DNA of 64,000 nt from Nitrososphaerota archaeon. Lineage in GTDB: Archaea > Thermoproteota > Nitrososphaeria > Nitrososphaerales > Gagatemarchaeaceae. Position 1 is the first letter of the stretch, and every line of letters begins with the position of its first letter. Below the pieces are notes generated by a model that saw only the letters and a list, made by a program, of their open reading frames with translations, was not told where the DNA came from and made no database searches. The translations under genes and the position numbers were made by a program. Positions 50,222 to 59,629 of this stretch are shown here, one piece after another. The stretch spans positions 1-64,000 of the forward strand of contig JAPCJP010000001.1 of NCBI GenBank assembly GCA_027886885.1, in the 5' to 3' direction.

Positions 50222-51187
50222 CTAGGGGGCGCGGGAGAGGTTATCGATTACGGCAGACCAGGCTGAGTTGACGTTCTCCGCGGAATATCCGCCTCCCCCC
50301 ATCGCGAGGATACGCCCGCCGCAGACTTCGTGAGCAAGGTCGTGCAGACGCCTCGTTGCGTGTGCGTGGGCTGCCGATGAGTAGTGGAGGTTCGTCAGAG
50401 GGTCGCCGAGGAGTCCGTCGGCACCACACTGCAAGAGGATGAACTCGGGCCTAGATTTGGCGACGAAATCGTAGACGGTCTCAAAGGCGTTGATGAACTC
50501 AGCGTCCCCCGAACCCGCCCGCAGTGGGATGTTCAGCTTGGTGCCGACGGCCTTGCCTAGCCCAGTCTCTGTCGCCGCTCCTGTGCCTGGAAATAGGGTC
50601 CTTCCATCCTCATGTATATCCGCGAATATCAACCGAGGTTCGGACTCGAAACCGTAAAAGACGCCGTCTCCATGATGGGCGTCGATGTCGACGTAGGCCA
50701 CTCTGCCCAAGCCGTCCTTCAACGTCTTTGCTATCGCAATCCCGGCGTCGTTGAAGACGCAAAAGCCCGACGCTCGACTCCGAGCAGCGTGATGGAGCCC
50801 TCCCACGGGGTTGAAGAAATGGTCGAGGGTCCCGTTCGAGACCTGCTCCAGGCCGGAGAGAGTGCTCCCGACCGCGTAGAGCGATGCTTCGTAGACTCCT
50901 GGGAAAGCGGGGGTGTCGGGGAAGTCGAGATATCCCTCTCCGGATGCTGAGGCTTCCCTCACGAAATTGACGTACTCCTCGGTGTGGAAGAGGAGCAGGT
51001 CCCCTTCCTTTGACCGAACCGGCGGCACCACAACGGTCCCGCCCGCAGAGTCATCCGAGATACTCGCGATCGTCTTCTCGAAGAGTCTCGTGCGGTTCCT
51101 ATTCATGGGGTGTCCGTGGGGAAAAGAATAAAGGTTCGACTCTGGACCCCAGGAGACCCCGACCCTACAACCGTGGCTGTCTGGCAT
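50222..51187 (-). CDS. Histone-deacetylase-family amidohydrolase (AcuC-like)
   Basis: 321 residues. NPVGGLHHAARSRASGFCVFND holds the catalytic His pair. YVDIDAHHGDGVFYGF holds zinc ligands D169 and H171, and LQCGADGLLGDPL supplies the third Asp. GGGGYSAENV is the C-terminal glycine motif. Members remove acetyl groups from lysines or polyamines. ATAATAAT around 51217-51224 gives a leaderless start. Confidence 0.9.
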   Translation of the reverse strand: MPDSHGCRVGVSWGPESNLYSFPHGHPMNRNRTRLFEKTIASISDDSAGGTVVVPPVRSKEGDLLLFHTEEYVNFVREASASGEGYLDFPDTPAFPGVYEASLYAVGSTLSGLEQVSNGTLDHFFNPVGGLHHAARSRASGFCVFNDAGIAIAKTLKDGLGRVAYVDIDAHHGDGVFYGFESEPRLIFADIHEDGRTLFPGTGAATETGLGKAVGTKLNIPLRAGSGDAEFINAFETVYDFVAKSRPEFILLQCGADGLLGDPLTNLHYSSAAHAHATRRLHDLAHEVCGGRILAMGGGGYSAENVNSAWSAVIDNLSRAP

Positions 51188-51236
51188 CAGAGGTGATGGG
51201 TTGCCCGTTATTCGCTAATAATAATGACGACGCGAT

Positions 51237-51431
51237 TCAGGACTTTGCCTTTTCGAAGCCCTTGGTGAACCTTCGCAGGGCGAATCCCACCAGGAACACC
51301 AACAGTCCGAAGGATATCACCGATGCGGCGAACTCCAGGGCGTTGAAGTTGAAGTAACCGAAGACCAGAGGAGTCGCACCCAAGGCCATGATCATGATAC
51401 CCGGGATCATGATTCGGGTGGACCATCTCAT
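51237..51431 (-). CDS. Small two-helix membrane protein
   Basis: 64 residues with two hydrophobic helices (IMIPGIMIMALGATPLVFGYF and FAASVISFGLLVFLVGFAL) and a basic tail RRFTKGFEKAKS. A TATA element (ATATTATC, 51456-51463) is at the right distance for a leaderless start. No family recognised. Confidence 0.55.
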   Translation of the reverse strand: MRWSTRIMIPGIMIMALGATPLVFGYFNFNALEFAASVISFGLLVFLVGFALRRFTKGFEKAKS

Positions 51432-51584
51432 CGGGAAGGTACCCCTAGGGCCGTGGCATATTATCTTAGAGGGGCTGAGCCAAAGGCGAAGGATGAAAGC
51501 CCAGAGGGCGTGCGTGACCGATTGGCAAACTCGGCAGCTCCCGCCAAAGTTTAATGCGCTTCAAGGCGATGGTAGGCATCAGGG

Positions 51585-52844
51585 ATGTCAAAGACCCGTT
51601 CGACCGCGAGATCTCGACTCGCGCTCTATGGAGGAAGACCGGTGAGAACCGGCCCGCTCCCTGTGATGCACCCTGGGGCGAGCTTCATCGGGCGAGAGGA
51701 GCTCCATGCTGTCGAGAGGGTGCTGAAGAGCAAATCGCTCTACCGCTTCTACGGACCGCATTTCATGAACGTCACGGGCGAGTTCGAGGCCGACATGCGG
51801 GCCTACTTCACTAGAAGGTACGCCATCGCCGTGACCTCCGGGACAGCGGCGCTCCACACGGCCCTGGTGGGGCTGGGCATCGGGAAAGGCGACGAGGTGA
51901 TCCTTCCCACCTACTGCTGGGTGGCGTGCCCGGACGCGGTGGTAGCCACAGGCGCCAGGCCGACCCTGGCGGATGTCGACGACACCCTCACGCTCGACCC
52001 GGAAGACGTCGCACGACGCGTGACCAAGAAGACCAGGGCCATAGTCGCAGTCCACATGAGGGGAGTACCCGCCGACCTGTCGGGCTTGCGCAGGGTGGCC
52101 AAACAGCATGGGCTCTTCCTTGTTGAGGACGTGGCCCAGGGCGCGGGCGGGAGTTACAAGGGGAAGAAGCTCGGAAGTTACGGAGACGTCGCCACTTGCA
52201 GCTTCCAGCTCAACAAGATGATAACGGCGGGGGAGGGCGGCGCTATCCTCACGGACGAGAGAAGAACATACGAGCGGTCCTTGATGTTCCACGACGTCGG
52301 GACGCCGTACCGAGGTTTCTCAGGCAAAGGAGCGAGGCTCGAGATAGAGCCCTTCCCAGGGGTAAACTACAGAATGAACGAGCTCAGCGCTGCGGTCCTG
52401 AAGGAGCAGCTGAAGAAGCTGGACATGCTCGTCGAGAAGATCAGGGCGAACAAGCTCAAGGTCGAGAAGGGAATCTCAGGGACCGCGGGTATAGAGTTCA
52501 GGCGGCTGAACGATCCTCAGGGCGAGATAGGCGTCTCGCTCGTGTTCTTCGTAAAGACCCCCGAGCAGGCTCGCGAGTTCAAGGCCGCTCTGGCCGCCGA
52601 GAACATCACCACGCCGAGCGGAGCCTATCCGGGTGTCGGCTACGACCCGAGCGTCAACGACGGTCACGTCTTCGCTCACTGGGGCCACATCTTCCCCGGC
52701 ATGAGCCGCCTCATGAAGGAGCATGAGCAGACCCTTGGCCTTCTCAGCAGGGCGGTCCATCTGGACATCAGCCCCCTCCTCTCCGAGGAGGACGTGCAGG
52801 ACAACATAGACGCCGTCAAGAAGGTAGCAGAAGCGATTCTCTAG
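51585..52844 (+). CDS. DegT/DnrJ/EryC1/StrS-family PLP aminotransferase
   Basis: 419 residues. TSGTAALHTALVGLGIGKGDEV, VEDVAQGAGGSYKGKKLG and CSFQLNKMITAGEGG, with the PLP lysine K211, define the family. Members aminate keto sugars or keto-inositols, for example scyllo-inosose in aminocyclitol pathways. Followed 46 nt later by an IolG-like dehydrogenase, so a keto-inositol is an attractive substrate. GTTTAATG at 51549-51556 is the likely promoter. Confidence 0.85.
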   Translation: MSKTRSTARSRLALYGGRPVRTGPLPVMHPGASFIGREELHAVERVLKSKSLYRFYGPHFMNVTGEFEADMRAYFTRRYAIAVTSGTAALHTALVGLGIGKGDEVILPTYCWVACPDAVVATGARPTLADVDDTLTLDPEDVARRVTKKTRAIVAVHMRGVPADLSGLRRVAKQHGLFLVEDVAQGAGGSYKGKKLGSYGDVATCSFQLNKMITAGEGGAILTDERRTYERSLMFHDVGTPYRGFSGKGARLEIEPFPGVNYRMNELSAAVLKEQLKKLDMLVEKIRANKLKVEKGISGTAGIEFRRLNDPQGEIGVSLVFFVKTPEQAREFKAALAAENITTPSGAYPGVGYDPSVNDGHVFAHWGHIFPGMSRLMKEHEQTLGLLSRAVHLDISPLLSEEDVQDNIDAVKKVAEAIL

Positions 52845-52890
52845 CGGCCCCTCACAAGACTTAAAGAATCACGCCGGGTCGAACCGGAGG

Positions 52891-53910
52891 ATGGACAAGC
52901 AAATCGGCCTCGGCCTGATAGGCGCAGGAGCGATAGGTCGCGTTCACGCGAAGAACATCCACGAAAAGGTTCCCAACGCCACCCTGGCGGCGGTCGCTGA
53001 CATAGACCAGAAGGCGGCTGGGAGCATCGCGGAGCAGTGCGGACACGCGAAGGTCTATTCTGATTACGCGGATATGCTACGGGATGACTCCGTCCACGCC
53101 GTGGTCCTCTGTGTCCCACCATTCCTGAAGCTCGAGATCACCAAGGCAGCAGCGCAGGTGGGCAAGCACGTGTTCTGCGAGAAGCCGATGGCGCTCTCCA
53201 TGCAGGAAGCCGACGAGATGGTCTCTACAGTGGACAAGCATGGCATAAGATTCCAGGTAGGGTATCAGAGGCGATTCGACCCCTCCTATGTCAAGGCCCG
53301 ATGGGCCGTGGAGACCGGCAAGCTGGGCAAGCTCCTCATGGTGAAGGAGTACAACAGGGACCCCCCGGGCCCCATAACAGGCTGGTCCACCAACCCGAAA
53401 AGGAGCGGAGGGATTTTCCTCGACACGACGAGCCACGATTTCGATGCGGTGAGATGGCTCGCGGGGAGCGAGGTGGTCAGGGTCTACGCAGAGGGGGAGG
53501 CCATGGTCTATGAGGAGCTAAAGAAGAACGGGGACTTTGATACCGTCCAGGTGATGCTCAAGCTTGCGAACGGCGCGCTTGGGTTCGTCGACAACTGCTA
53601 CCACACCGTCTATGGATTCGACGGGCGGCTGGAGATCCTGGGCACGCAAGCGGCGGTCTCGACCTCGCTCGGAGAGTCGACCTTCGCCCACATCTACACC
53701 AAGGACGGGGCGAGCAACGAGTTCTTCGATGGCTACGCCACCAGGTGGGCCCAGGCTTACCTCGATGAACTGGTCGACTTCGTCCAGTGCATCATCAGTG
53801 GAAGGGAGACGAGGGCCACCGTGAGGGATGGAAGGGCTGCGGTCGAGATAGGTCTGGCGGCGCGGGCGTCCATAGAGCAGCAGAAGCCGGTATCCCTCCC
53901 TTTCCGTTGA
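52891..53910 (+). CDS. Inositol 2-dehydrogenase-like oxidoreductase (Gfo/Idh/MocA)
   Basis: 339 residues. IGLGLIGAGAIGRVHAKNI is the NAD-binding loop, CEKPMALSMQEADEM holds the family lysine and GYQRRFDPSYVKA the following motif seen in inositol dehydrogenases. GGIFLDTTSHDFDAVRWL provides the catalytic Asp/His. IolG oxidises myo-inositol at C2 to scyllo-inosose. The neighbouring IolE-, IolD- and IolC-like genes support an inositol role. ACTTAAAG at 52858-52865 precedes the start. Confidence 0.82.
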   Translation: MDKQIGLGLIGAGAIGRVHAKNIHEKVPNATLAAVADIDQKAAGSIAEQCGHAKVYSDYADMLRDDSVHAVVLCVPPFLKLEITKAAAQVGKHVFCEKPMALSMQEADEMVSTVDKHGIRFQVGYQRRFDPSYVKARWAVETGKLGKLLMVKEYNRDPPGPITGWSTNPKRSGGIFLDTTSHDFDAVRWLAGSEVVRVYAEGEAMVYEELKKNGDFDTVQVMLKLANGALGFVDNCYHTVYGFDGRLEILGTQAAVSTSLGESTFAHIYTKDGASNEFFDGYATRWAQAYLDELVDFVQCIISGRETRATVRDGRAAVEIGLAARASIEQQKPVSLPFR

Positions 53911-53922
53911 GCGGAAGGCCTT

Positions 53923-54666
53923 TCAGGCCTCGAGAAGCTTCTTGAGATACCTGTAGTTCGTCTTCGCGGACTCCGCCATACTGCCCTTGTGCGGAAAATC
54001 CACTTCTACCATGAGCCATCCCTTGTAGCCGATATCCTTGAAGGCCTTCATCACTGCCTTGAAGTCGACCACGCCTTCTCCCAGGTCCACAAAGTCGCGG
54101 TCGTAGTCTATCTTGGCAGGGTCCACGTGGTCCCTTAGGTCCTTGATGTGTGCGAGGACTATATTGTCCCTGTACTTCCTTATGAACTTGGGTAGGTCAA
54201 TCCTGAGAGCCTCCAGGTGTGCCGTATCGAAGCAGACATCCGCTTTGGAGACCTTCAGAAGGTCGTCGAGCTGTTTCAGGTTCTCGGCGTTGCTCCTGAC
54301 GTGCGGATGCACCGCGACCTTCATCCCCTTATGCTCGAAGGCCCGCGTCAGCTTTTTCGTCACGTCAGCCGCGGTCTTCTGGTCCTTCTCAAAGAGGCAG
54401 AGCCACCCAGATTCGGCCCCCATGTCTGCGGCCACGTCCGCCATATCGGTCGTCGTCTTGTTTATCGCCATGGAAACCACCTCTAGTCCCACCTCCTTGG
54501 CTATCTTCTTCACCTGCTTGGGATTCTTCTTCAGCACATCGGGTATGACGTCATATTCTACGCCTACGCCTTCATACCCTGCATCCTTGATTGATTGGAG
54601 TATTTCCTTGAACTCCTTGGGGGAGCCTATGTTGCCCCACCCAAGCGCCGCGCAGGATAGTCTCAT
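53923..54666 (-). CDS. Sugar phosphate isomerase/epimerase family (IolE/IolI-like TIM barrel)
   Basis: About 247 residues from ATG 54666. LSCAALGWGNIGSPKEF at the start, then DAGYEGVGVEYDVIPD and VVSMAINK. CFDTAHLEALRIDLPKFI and VLAHIKDLRDHV carry metal ligands. The family contains inosose dehydratase (IolE) and inosose isomerase (IolI). Placement next to IolG and in a window with IolD and IolC makes one of these likely. A GTG start at 54699 is also open. Confidence 0.75.
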   Translation of the reverse strand: MRLSCAALGWGNIGSPKEFKEILQSIKDAGYEGVGVEYDVIPDVLKKNPKQVKKIAKEVGLEVVSMAINKTTTDMADVAADMGAESGWLCLFEKDQKTAADVTKKLTRAFEHKGMKVAVHPHVRSNAENLKQLDDLLKVSKADVCFDTAHLEALRIDLPKFIRKYRDNIVLAHIKDLRDHVDPAKIDYDRDFVDLGEGVVDFKAVMKAFKDIGYKGWLMVEVDFPHKGSMAESAKTNYRYLKKLLEA

Positions 54667-54706
54667 CTCCCCCTTACCTTTGACCCGCTTGCTGGCCACT
54701 TGGGTT

Positions 54707-56599
54707 CTACCCCGCGAACTGGACCGTGTTGAATATCACGGTCGAGGACTGGCCGCTGAAGACTGGGTCCACATAGAAGCTCTTGACCACTGTGTTGTCC
54801 CACACTATTGACCCTGCACCGAAGAGCGGCTTGATCGTTCCCAGCCAGATGTAGGGGGCGTCATTGTAGACCTGGGCCTGAGCCTTCGTGCACAAGTCTG
54901 TGAGCAGGGTTGTGTTTGATGTCTGCGTCCAGGCGTTGATACAGGCCTGCACTGTGGGGTTGGAGTAGATCGCCCAGTTGTTGGAGGAGGTGTCGTTGCT
55001 CACGGAGAGGAGCCAGTTGTCGGCCGGGGTGAGCGCTGCAGGCGCGAAAGTACCCGTTCCGTACCACTCCATCTGAGCAACCTGGCTCGCATTAGCCAGC
55101 GCCGTCGTGTACGAGCAGGTACCAGCCGTGATTGGGCATCCATACTGCGATGGAGGCACGGAGTCGATGTTCACGGTGAGGCCGATGACGGCCAGGTCGT
55201 TCTTGACGATGGCTGCCGTGTCGGCGCAGTACGAGCAGCTAGAGGCTACGGTCAGGGTGATCGGCTGGAGCGTAGACGCGGTTATGCCGGCCGCTGAGAG
55301 TATCTGCTCCGACTCGGTCACATTGAAGCTGTACGGGGGCAGGTTACCCAGGTCGTAGAACTGGCTGAAGATCGGGTATTCGGGACCGACCATGGGGCTC
55401 AGACCGCCAAAGAAGACTTTGTCCGAGATGTCGGTGTAGTTGATCGCATGGACGATCGCCTGCCTCACGGCCGTGATGTTCGTTGGCGACCTCTGAGTGT
55501 TCATCGCCAGGCCGACGAAGACAGCGGCCTTGCTGGGGAAGTTGAACTCAGAGTACTTTGAGTTCTGCAGCACCAATGCATAGTTCTGCGACAGTATTCC
55601 GGCAATCTGCGCCTGACCCGATTGGAGGTCATTGTAGCGGGTGATGTCGTCAGACTTTGCGTTCACGATGACGTTCGCCGCATGTCCGGGGTCGAGGTAC
55701 GGGTTGCCCTTGACCTGCGCGGCAGTCAGACTATCGCCCCAATAGCTCGGGTTCTGGGTGAACTTGATGAAGGAGTTCTCCGAGAAGCTGCTGACCACGT
55801 AGGGGCCGGTTCCGGGGATGGTATTCTGGTTGAAGTACGTGTTCTCGCTGCCGGGCGCGCCGAAGCCGCCGTGGTCGAGGACAAACTGGCTGTCAAAGAT
55901 CAAGCCGACGTAGACCACCAAGGTGCCCAGGAAGTAGTTGAACGGGGCCTGCAGGTGGAAGACTATCTGGGAGGAACTCGGTGCATAGATCGGCCAGTTG
56001 GGGTTGCTCATCATGGAAACAGCAGCGGCCGACGGGTTGACCAAGCCGCTCTGGTTGAGGAGCGCCAACGAGGAGGGTCCGAAGTTCACATTCGTGAAGT
56101 TGAAGACGTTGTACGACTCGAAGAACGAGCCCGAGCTGTTACCCGAGAGATAGTAGAACCCATACATCTGGGCCCATACGTCGTAGGCGTTCAGCGGGTT
56201 TCCGTCGGAGAACTTCACTCCCTGGCGGAGGTTGAACGTGTAGGTCCTGCCGTCAGTCGACGCTGTCCAGTTGTTGGCGAGCGCCGGGAGATACTGTATG
56301 ACACCCTGGTTGTAGAGAGCGCTCGCGTTCAGGGTCACCAGGGGCTGGTAGACCGTGTACGTCAGCCAGTTCGGGTATGGAACCTCTCCAATGGCCGAGA
56401 GCTGGTTCTCGTCAGCCGGGCCCGGCCAGAAAACATCGTCTATCGTAAGCGTATTGTGCGTGGTGGAAGTCGTACTCGAGTTGTTCTTCAGGGTGGTGAG
56501 GTAGATCGCAGCGACAGCTCCTATCACTATCACGACAATCACGATACCAGCAGCTAGCGTCCGGGCAATCCCCTCCCTCTTCTTTGGCAAAAATTGCAA
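54707..56599 (-). CDS. ABC transporter substrate-binding protein, family 5 (Opp/Dpp type)
   Basis: 630 residues. One N-terminal hydrophobic helix (ARTLAAGIVIVVIVIGAVAA) anchors it. The extracellular domain has LANNWTASTDGRTYTFNLRQ and GVKFSDGNPLNAYDVWAQ, the family-5 signature region, then AVRQAIVHAINYTDI. It captures peptides, oligosaccharides or related solutes. It lies last in an oppBCDF-like block, with its own promoter (CTATTTAAG at 56628-56636). There is no lipobox; the anchor is a membrane helix. Confidence 0.88.
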   Translation of the reverse strand: MQFLPKKREGIARTLAAGIVIVVIVIGAVAAIYLTTLKNNSSTTSTTHNTLTIDDVFWPGPADENQLSAIGEVPYPNWLTYTVYQPLVTLNASALYNQGVIQYLPALANNWTASTDGRTYTFNLRQGVKFSDGNPLNAYDVWAQMYGFYYLSGNSSGSFFESYNVFNFTNVNFGPSSLALLNQSGLVNPSAAAVSMMSNPNWPIYAPSSSQIVFHLQAPFNYFLGTLVVYVGLIFDSQFVLDHGGFGAPGSENTYFNQNTIPGTGPYVVSSFSENSFIKFTQNPSYWGDSLTAAQVKGNPYLDPGHAANVIVNAKSDDITRYNDLQSGQAQIAGILSQNYALVLQNSKYSEFNFPSKAAVFVGLAMNTQRSPTNITAVRQAIVHAINYTDISDKVFFGGLSPMVGPEYPIFSQFYDLGNLPPYSFNVTESEQILSAAGITASTLQPITLTVASSCSYCADTAAIVKNDLAVIGLTVNIDSVPPSQYGCPITAGTCSYTTALANASQVAQMEWYGTGTFAPAALTPADNWLLSVSNDTSSNNWAIYSNPTVQACINAWTQTSNTTLLTDLCTKAQAQVYNDAPYIWLGTIKPLFGAGSIVWDNTVVKSFYVDPVFSGQSSTVIFNTVQFAG

Positions 56600-56684
56600 A
56601 GCCGGAGCGAAAAAACCCCAAAGACTCTATTTAAGGATTTTGAGAAGACGCCAGGTCTTGGTCATGGCTACTGTTTTCCGTCGT

Positions 56685-57680
56685 CTAGGCAGTCTTCTCG
56701 ACAAAATGACAGGCCACCCAGCGACCGGGCGTGATCTCTTCAAGCGGTGGATTGACCTCGGAGCAGACCGCCTGGGCGTAGGGGCACCGGGGGTGGAATT
56801 TACAGCCCGACGGTGGATTTATCGCGGAGGGGACCTCTCCCTTTATGTTGACGCTGAGAAGGTTCCTCTTCCAAGGGTCCGGGACCGGAGCAGAATTGAT
56901 GAGCGTGATCGTGTAGGGGTGCCGCGGCCTGCTCATCACGTCGGAGCAGGGGCCGTATTCGACCAGGTTCCCCGCGTACATGACGGCCATCATATCGGAT
57001 AGGTAGCCCGCGACGGCGATGTTGTGCGTGATGAGCATGTACGAGAGTGAGTATTTTTTCTGCAGGTCTACCAGGAGTCGAAGGATCTGGGCCTGCACAG
57101 AGGCGTCGAGCGCGCTGGTGGGCTCGTCCAGGATGAGCAGTCGGGGGTGAGTCGAGATGGCCCTGGCGACGGCGACGCGCTGCTTCTGGCCGCCGCTGAG
57201 TTGCCGCGGCAGCCTGTCGAAATAGTCCTCAGACATCCCCACGGCCTCGAGGCTCTCTACCGCAGCCTTTCGCACCTCTCGGTCGCTCATGCCGGTGAGC
57301 CCCTTCAGCGGCTGGCTGATCGAGTTCCCGACCTTCATCTGAGGGTCGAGGGAAGAGTCGGGGTCCTGGAAGACCATCTGCAGCTTCCTGTACACCTCCC
57401 TGTGGCTCTCGCGTCCGCCATCGATGCGTTGTCCGTCGAGGTAGATCTCGCCCCCACTCGGTTCGGTCAGTAAGGCTATGGTCCTGGCGAGTGTAGTCTT
57501 CCCGCACCCGGACTCCCCCACCACCGCGACCGTCTTCCCCGCTGGGATCGATAACGAGACCCCGTCGACGGCCCTGACTACCTGGGTCTTCGACCGGGAA
57601 CTGAGGTTGAGGCCTTTGCTCGCCCTGAAGTGTTTCTTCAGGTCGACCGTCCTCAGGACCATCCCGTCGTCATCTTTCAT
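56685..57680 (-). CDS. Opp/Dpp-type ABC transporter ATP-binding protein (OppF-like)
   Basis: 331 residues. Walker A is GESGCGKTT (55-63), the signature LSGGQKQRVAVARAI and Walker B LLILDEPTSALD. The C-terminal region GCKFHPRCPYAQAVC is the oligopeptide/dipeptide transporter extension. It pairs with the OppD-like ATPase, whose end it overlaps by 11 nt. Confidence 0.92.
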   Translation of the reverse strand: MKDDDGMVLRTVDLKKHFRASKGLNLSSRSKTQVVRAVDGVSLSIPAGKTVAVVGESGCGKTTLARTIALLTEPSGGEIYLDGQRIDGGRESHREVYRKLQMVFQDPDSSLDPQMKVGNSISQPLKGLTGMSDREVRKAAVESLEAVGMSEDYFDRLPRQLSGGQKQRVAVARAISTHPRLLILDEPTSALDASVQAQILRLLVDLQKKYSLSYMLITHNIAVAGYLSDMMAVMYAGNLVEYGPCSDVMSRPRHPYTITLINSAPVPDPWKRNLLSVNIKGEVPSAINPPSGCKFHPRCPYAQAVCSEVNPPLEEITPGRWVACHFVEKTA

Positions 57681-58734
57681 AGAGGAAGCACGCAGCTTTG
57701 TGTCCTTCCTTCACGTTCATGAGTGTCGGGTCCTTCTGCAGGCAGACATCCATCGCGCGTGGGCAACGGGGCTGGAACCTGCACCCCACGGCCTCCAGGG
57801 TCAGGTCCGGGATCGAGCCGGGAATCGGCTTCAGGTTCGACCCTTCCTTCGTCCCCGTGGGCATGCAGGAGAGCAGCCCCTGGGTGTATGGATGGAGCGG
57901 AGACGAAAACAGGTCGTAGATGTTGGAGTCTTCAGCTATCCGTCCAGCGTACATCACGATAGCTCTGTCCGCGACCTGGCTCGCGACCGCAAGGTCGTGC
58001 GTGACCAGCAGTATGGAGGTGCCGAGCTTGTCCTTGATCTCCTTCATCAGCCTCAGGACCTGAGCCTGGGTGGTCACATCGAGCGCCGTGGTGGGCTCAT
58101 CAGCCACGAGCAACGCGGGCTCCTGGGACAGGGCCATGGCGATCATGACCCTCTGCCTCATCCCTCCCGACAGCTCGAAGGGATACCTCTCTATCACCTG
58201 CCCGGGGTCGGGTATCCTGACGAGGTTCAGCCATTCGATGACCTGGTCCCGCAGGTCCCGTGGGATCTTGCTCCGTAGGCGCGGCCACCTTGAGAATCCG
58301 GACTTGTCGGTCCTGTAGAGCCTCTGCATCACCTCCCCGACGGTTCTCTGGTCAGAGCCCTTCCGCTGCCTTCGCAAGACGATCGCCTCCGCTATCTGGT
58401 CACCCACCCTTACGAGGGGATTGAGACTCGTGAGAGGCTCCTGAAAGATCATCGCCACCTCTGAGCCCCTATAGCGCCTCATCTCGTTCGGGTCCAGCTT
58501 CGCCAGGTCTACGCCCTTGTAGTCGATTGACCCCGAGGTGACCTTCGCCGACCTAGGAGGAAGAAGACCGATTATCGAGAGGCCCAGCGTAGTCTTTCCG
58601 CAGCCCGATTCTCCGACCACCGCCAGGAACTCCTCGCTTCCCAGCTCCAGGTCCACGTCGTCCAGAGCCCTCACCATTCCGCGGCTGGTCCGGTAGCCGA
58701 CCGTCAGTCCGGAGATCCTGAGGAGGTTTGCCAC
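57670..58734 (-). CDS. Opp/Dpp-type ABC transporter ATP-binding protein (OppD-like)
   Basis: 354 residues. Walker A is GESGCGKTT (41-49), the signature is LSGGMRQRVMIAMAL and Walker B is LLVADEPTTALD. The extension GCRFQPRCPRAMDVC follows. An insert of about 25 residues (RQRKGSDQRTVGEVMQ) after the Q-loop is longer than usual. It lies 1 nt after the OppC-like permease. Confidence 0.92.
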   Translation of the reverse strand: MANLLRISGLTVGYRTSRGMVRALDDVDLELGSEEFLAVVGESGCGKTTLGLSIIGLLPPRSAKVTSGSIDYKGVDLAKLDPNEMRRYRGSEVAMIFQEPLTSLNPLVRVGDQIAEAIVLRRQRKGSDQRTVGEVMQRLYRTDKSGFSRWPRLRSKIPRDLRDQVIEWLNLVRIPDPGQVIERYPFELSGGMRQRVMIAMALSQEPALLVADEPTTALDVTTQAQVLRLMKEIKDKLGTSILLVTHDLAVASQVADRAIVMYAGRIAEDSNIYDLFSSPLHPYTQGLLSCMPTGTKEGSNLKPIPGSIPDLTLEAVGCRFQPRCPRAMDVCLQKDPTLMNVKEGHKAACFLYER

Positions 58735-58735
58735 G

Positions 58736-59629
58736 CTATCTCGTCTCCTGCGCGTCCTTCACGCCATCTCCGAGGAGACTGAACCCAATCACTCCAAGGG
58801 AGATGACCAGACCTGGGAAAAGGGCCAGCCACGGAGCCGACAGAATGTAACTGTGGTAGTCGCTGACCATCTCCCCCCAGTCGGGCGTCGGGGGGTGGAC
58901 CGCGAGGCCCAGGTAGGTGAGGCCAGAGTACACTAGGATGACGGTCCCTATGTCCAGGGTGGCGTACACTAGCATCGTGCCGGAGATGTTGGGCAGCACG
59001 TGGCGGAAGAGGATCTTGCGGTGGCCGTTGCCAGAAAGACGTGCGGCCTCGATATAGTTCTGGTGCGCCACCTTTAGCGCCTCACCCCGGGCCAATCGTG
59101 CGTAGGCCGGCCACCAGACGATCATGAGTGCTATCGCCATGTTCGTCACGCCCGTCCCCAGGACGGCCGCGATCACCAGGGCTAGCACGAGGACGGGGAG
59201 AGCGAAGAAGACGTCCGTGAACCTCATCAGTATCTCATCTAGGATGCCTCCTCGGATACCGGCGTAACCCCCGAGCAGGGCGCCGATGACGAACGCAGAG
59301 CCGACAACGATGTAGCCTATGGCAATGTCGTAGGGCGTGGCCGAGACTATGCGGCTGAAGAGGTCCCTTCCCAGATTGTCGGTCCCAAAGAGGTATTTCA
59401 GAGAGGGCGGAAGAGCCCCGGGGGCGACCTCGGCCGTGGGAGAGTATGGAAGGATCGTGACATTGAGTAGGGTTGAGAGCTCGACCACGGCAGCTATCAG
59501 CAGGAACGAGACCACTATCGCAAGTCCGAAAATGGACTCCTTGTTCCTCGTCAGAGCCCTGAGCGCCCCGGTAACGCGGCCGCTCTTCCGAGGCTTAGTT
59601 GCTGTCTTGTCGCTCTCCAACAATATCAC
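58736..59629 (-). CDS. Opp/Dpp-type ABC permease (OppC-like)
   Basis: 297 residues with six hydrophobic helices. GTDNLGRDLFSRIVSATPYD near the start and the EAA loop RGEALKVAHQNYIEAARLSG, HRKILFRHVLPN are OppC signatures. It forms the membrane pore with the OppB-like partner. Its start overlaps the OppB gene by 4 nt. Confidence 0.92.
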   Translation of the reverse strand: MILLESDKTATKPRKSGRVTGALRALTRNKESIFGLAIVVSFLLIAAVVELSTLLNVTILPYSPTAEVAPGALPPSLKYLFGTDNLGRDLFSRIVSATPYDIAIGYIVVGSAFVIGALLGGYAGIRGGILDEILMRFTDVFFALPVLVLALVIAAVLGTGVTNMAIALMIVWWPAYARLARGEALKVAHQNYIEAARLSGNGHRKILFRHVLPNISGTMLVYATLDIGTVILVYSGLTYLGLAVHPPTPDWGEMVSDYHSYILSAPWLALFPGLVISLGVIGFSLLGDGVKDAQETR

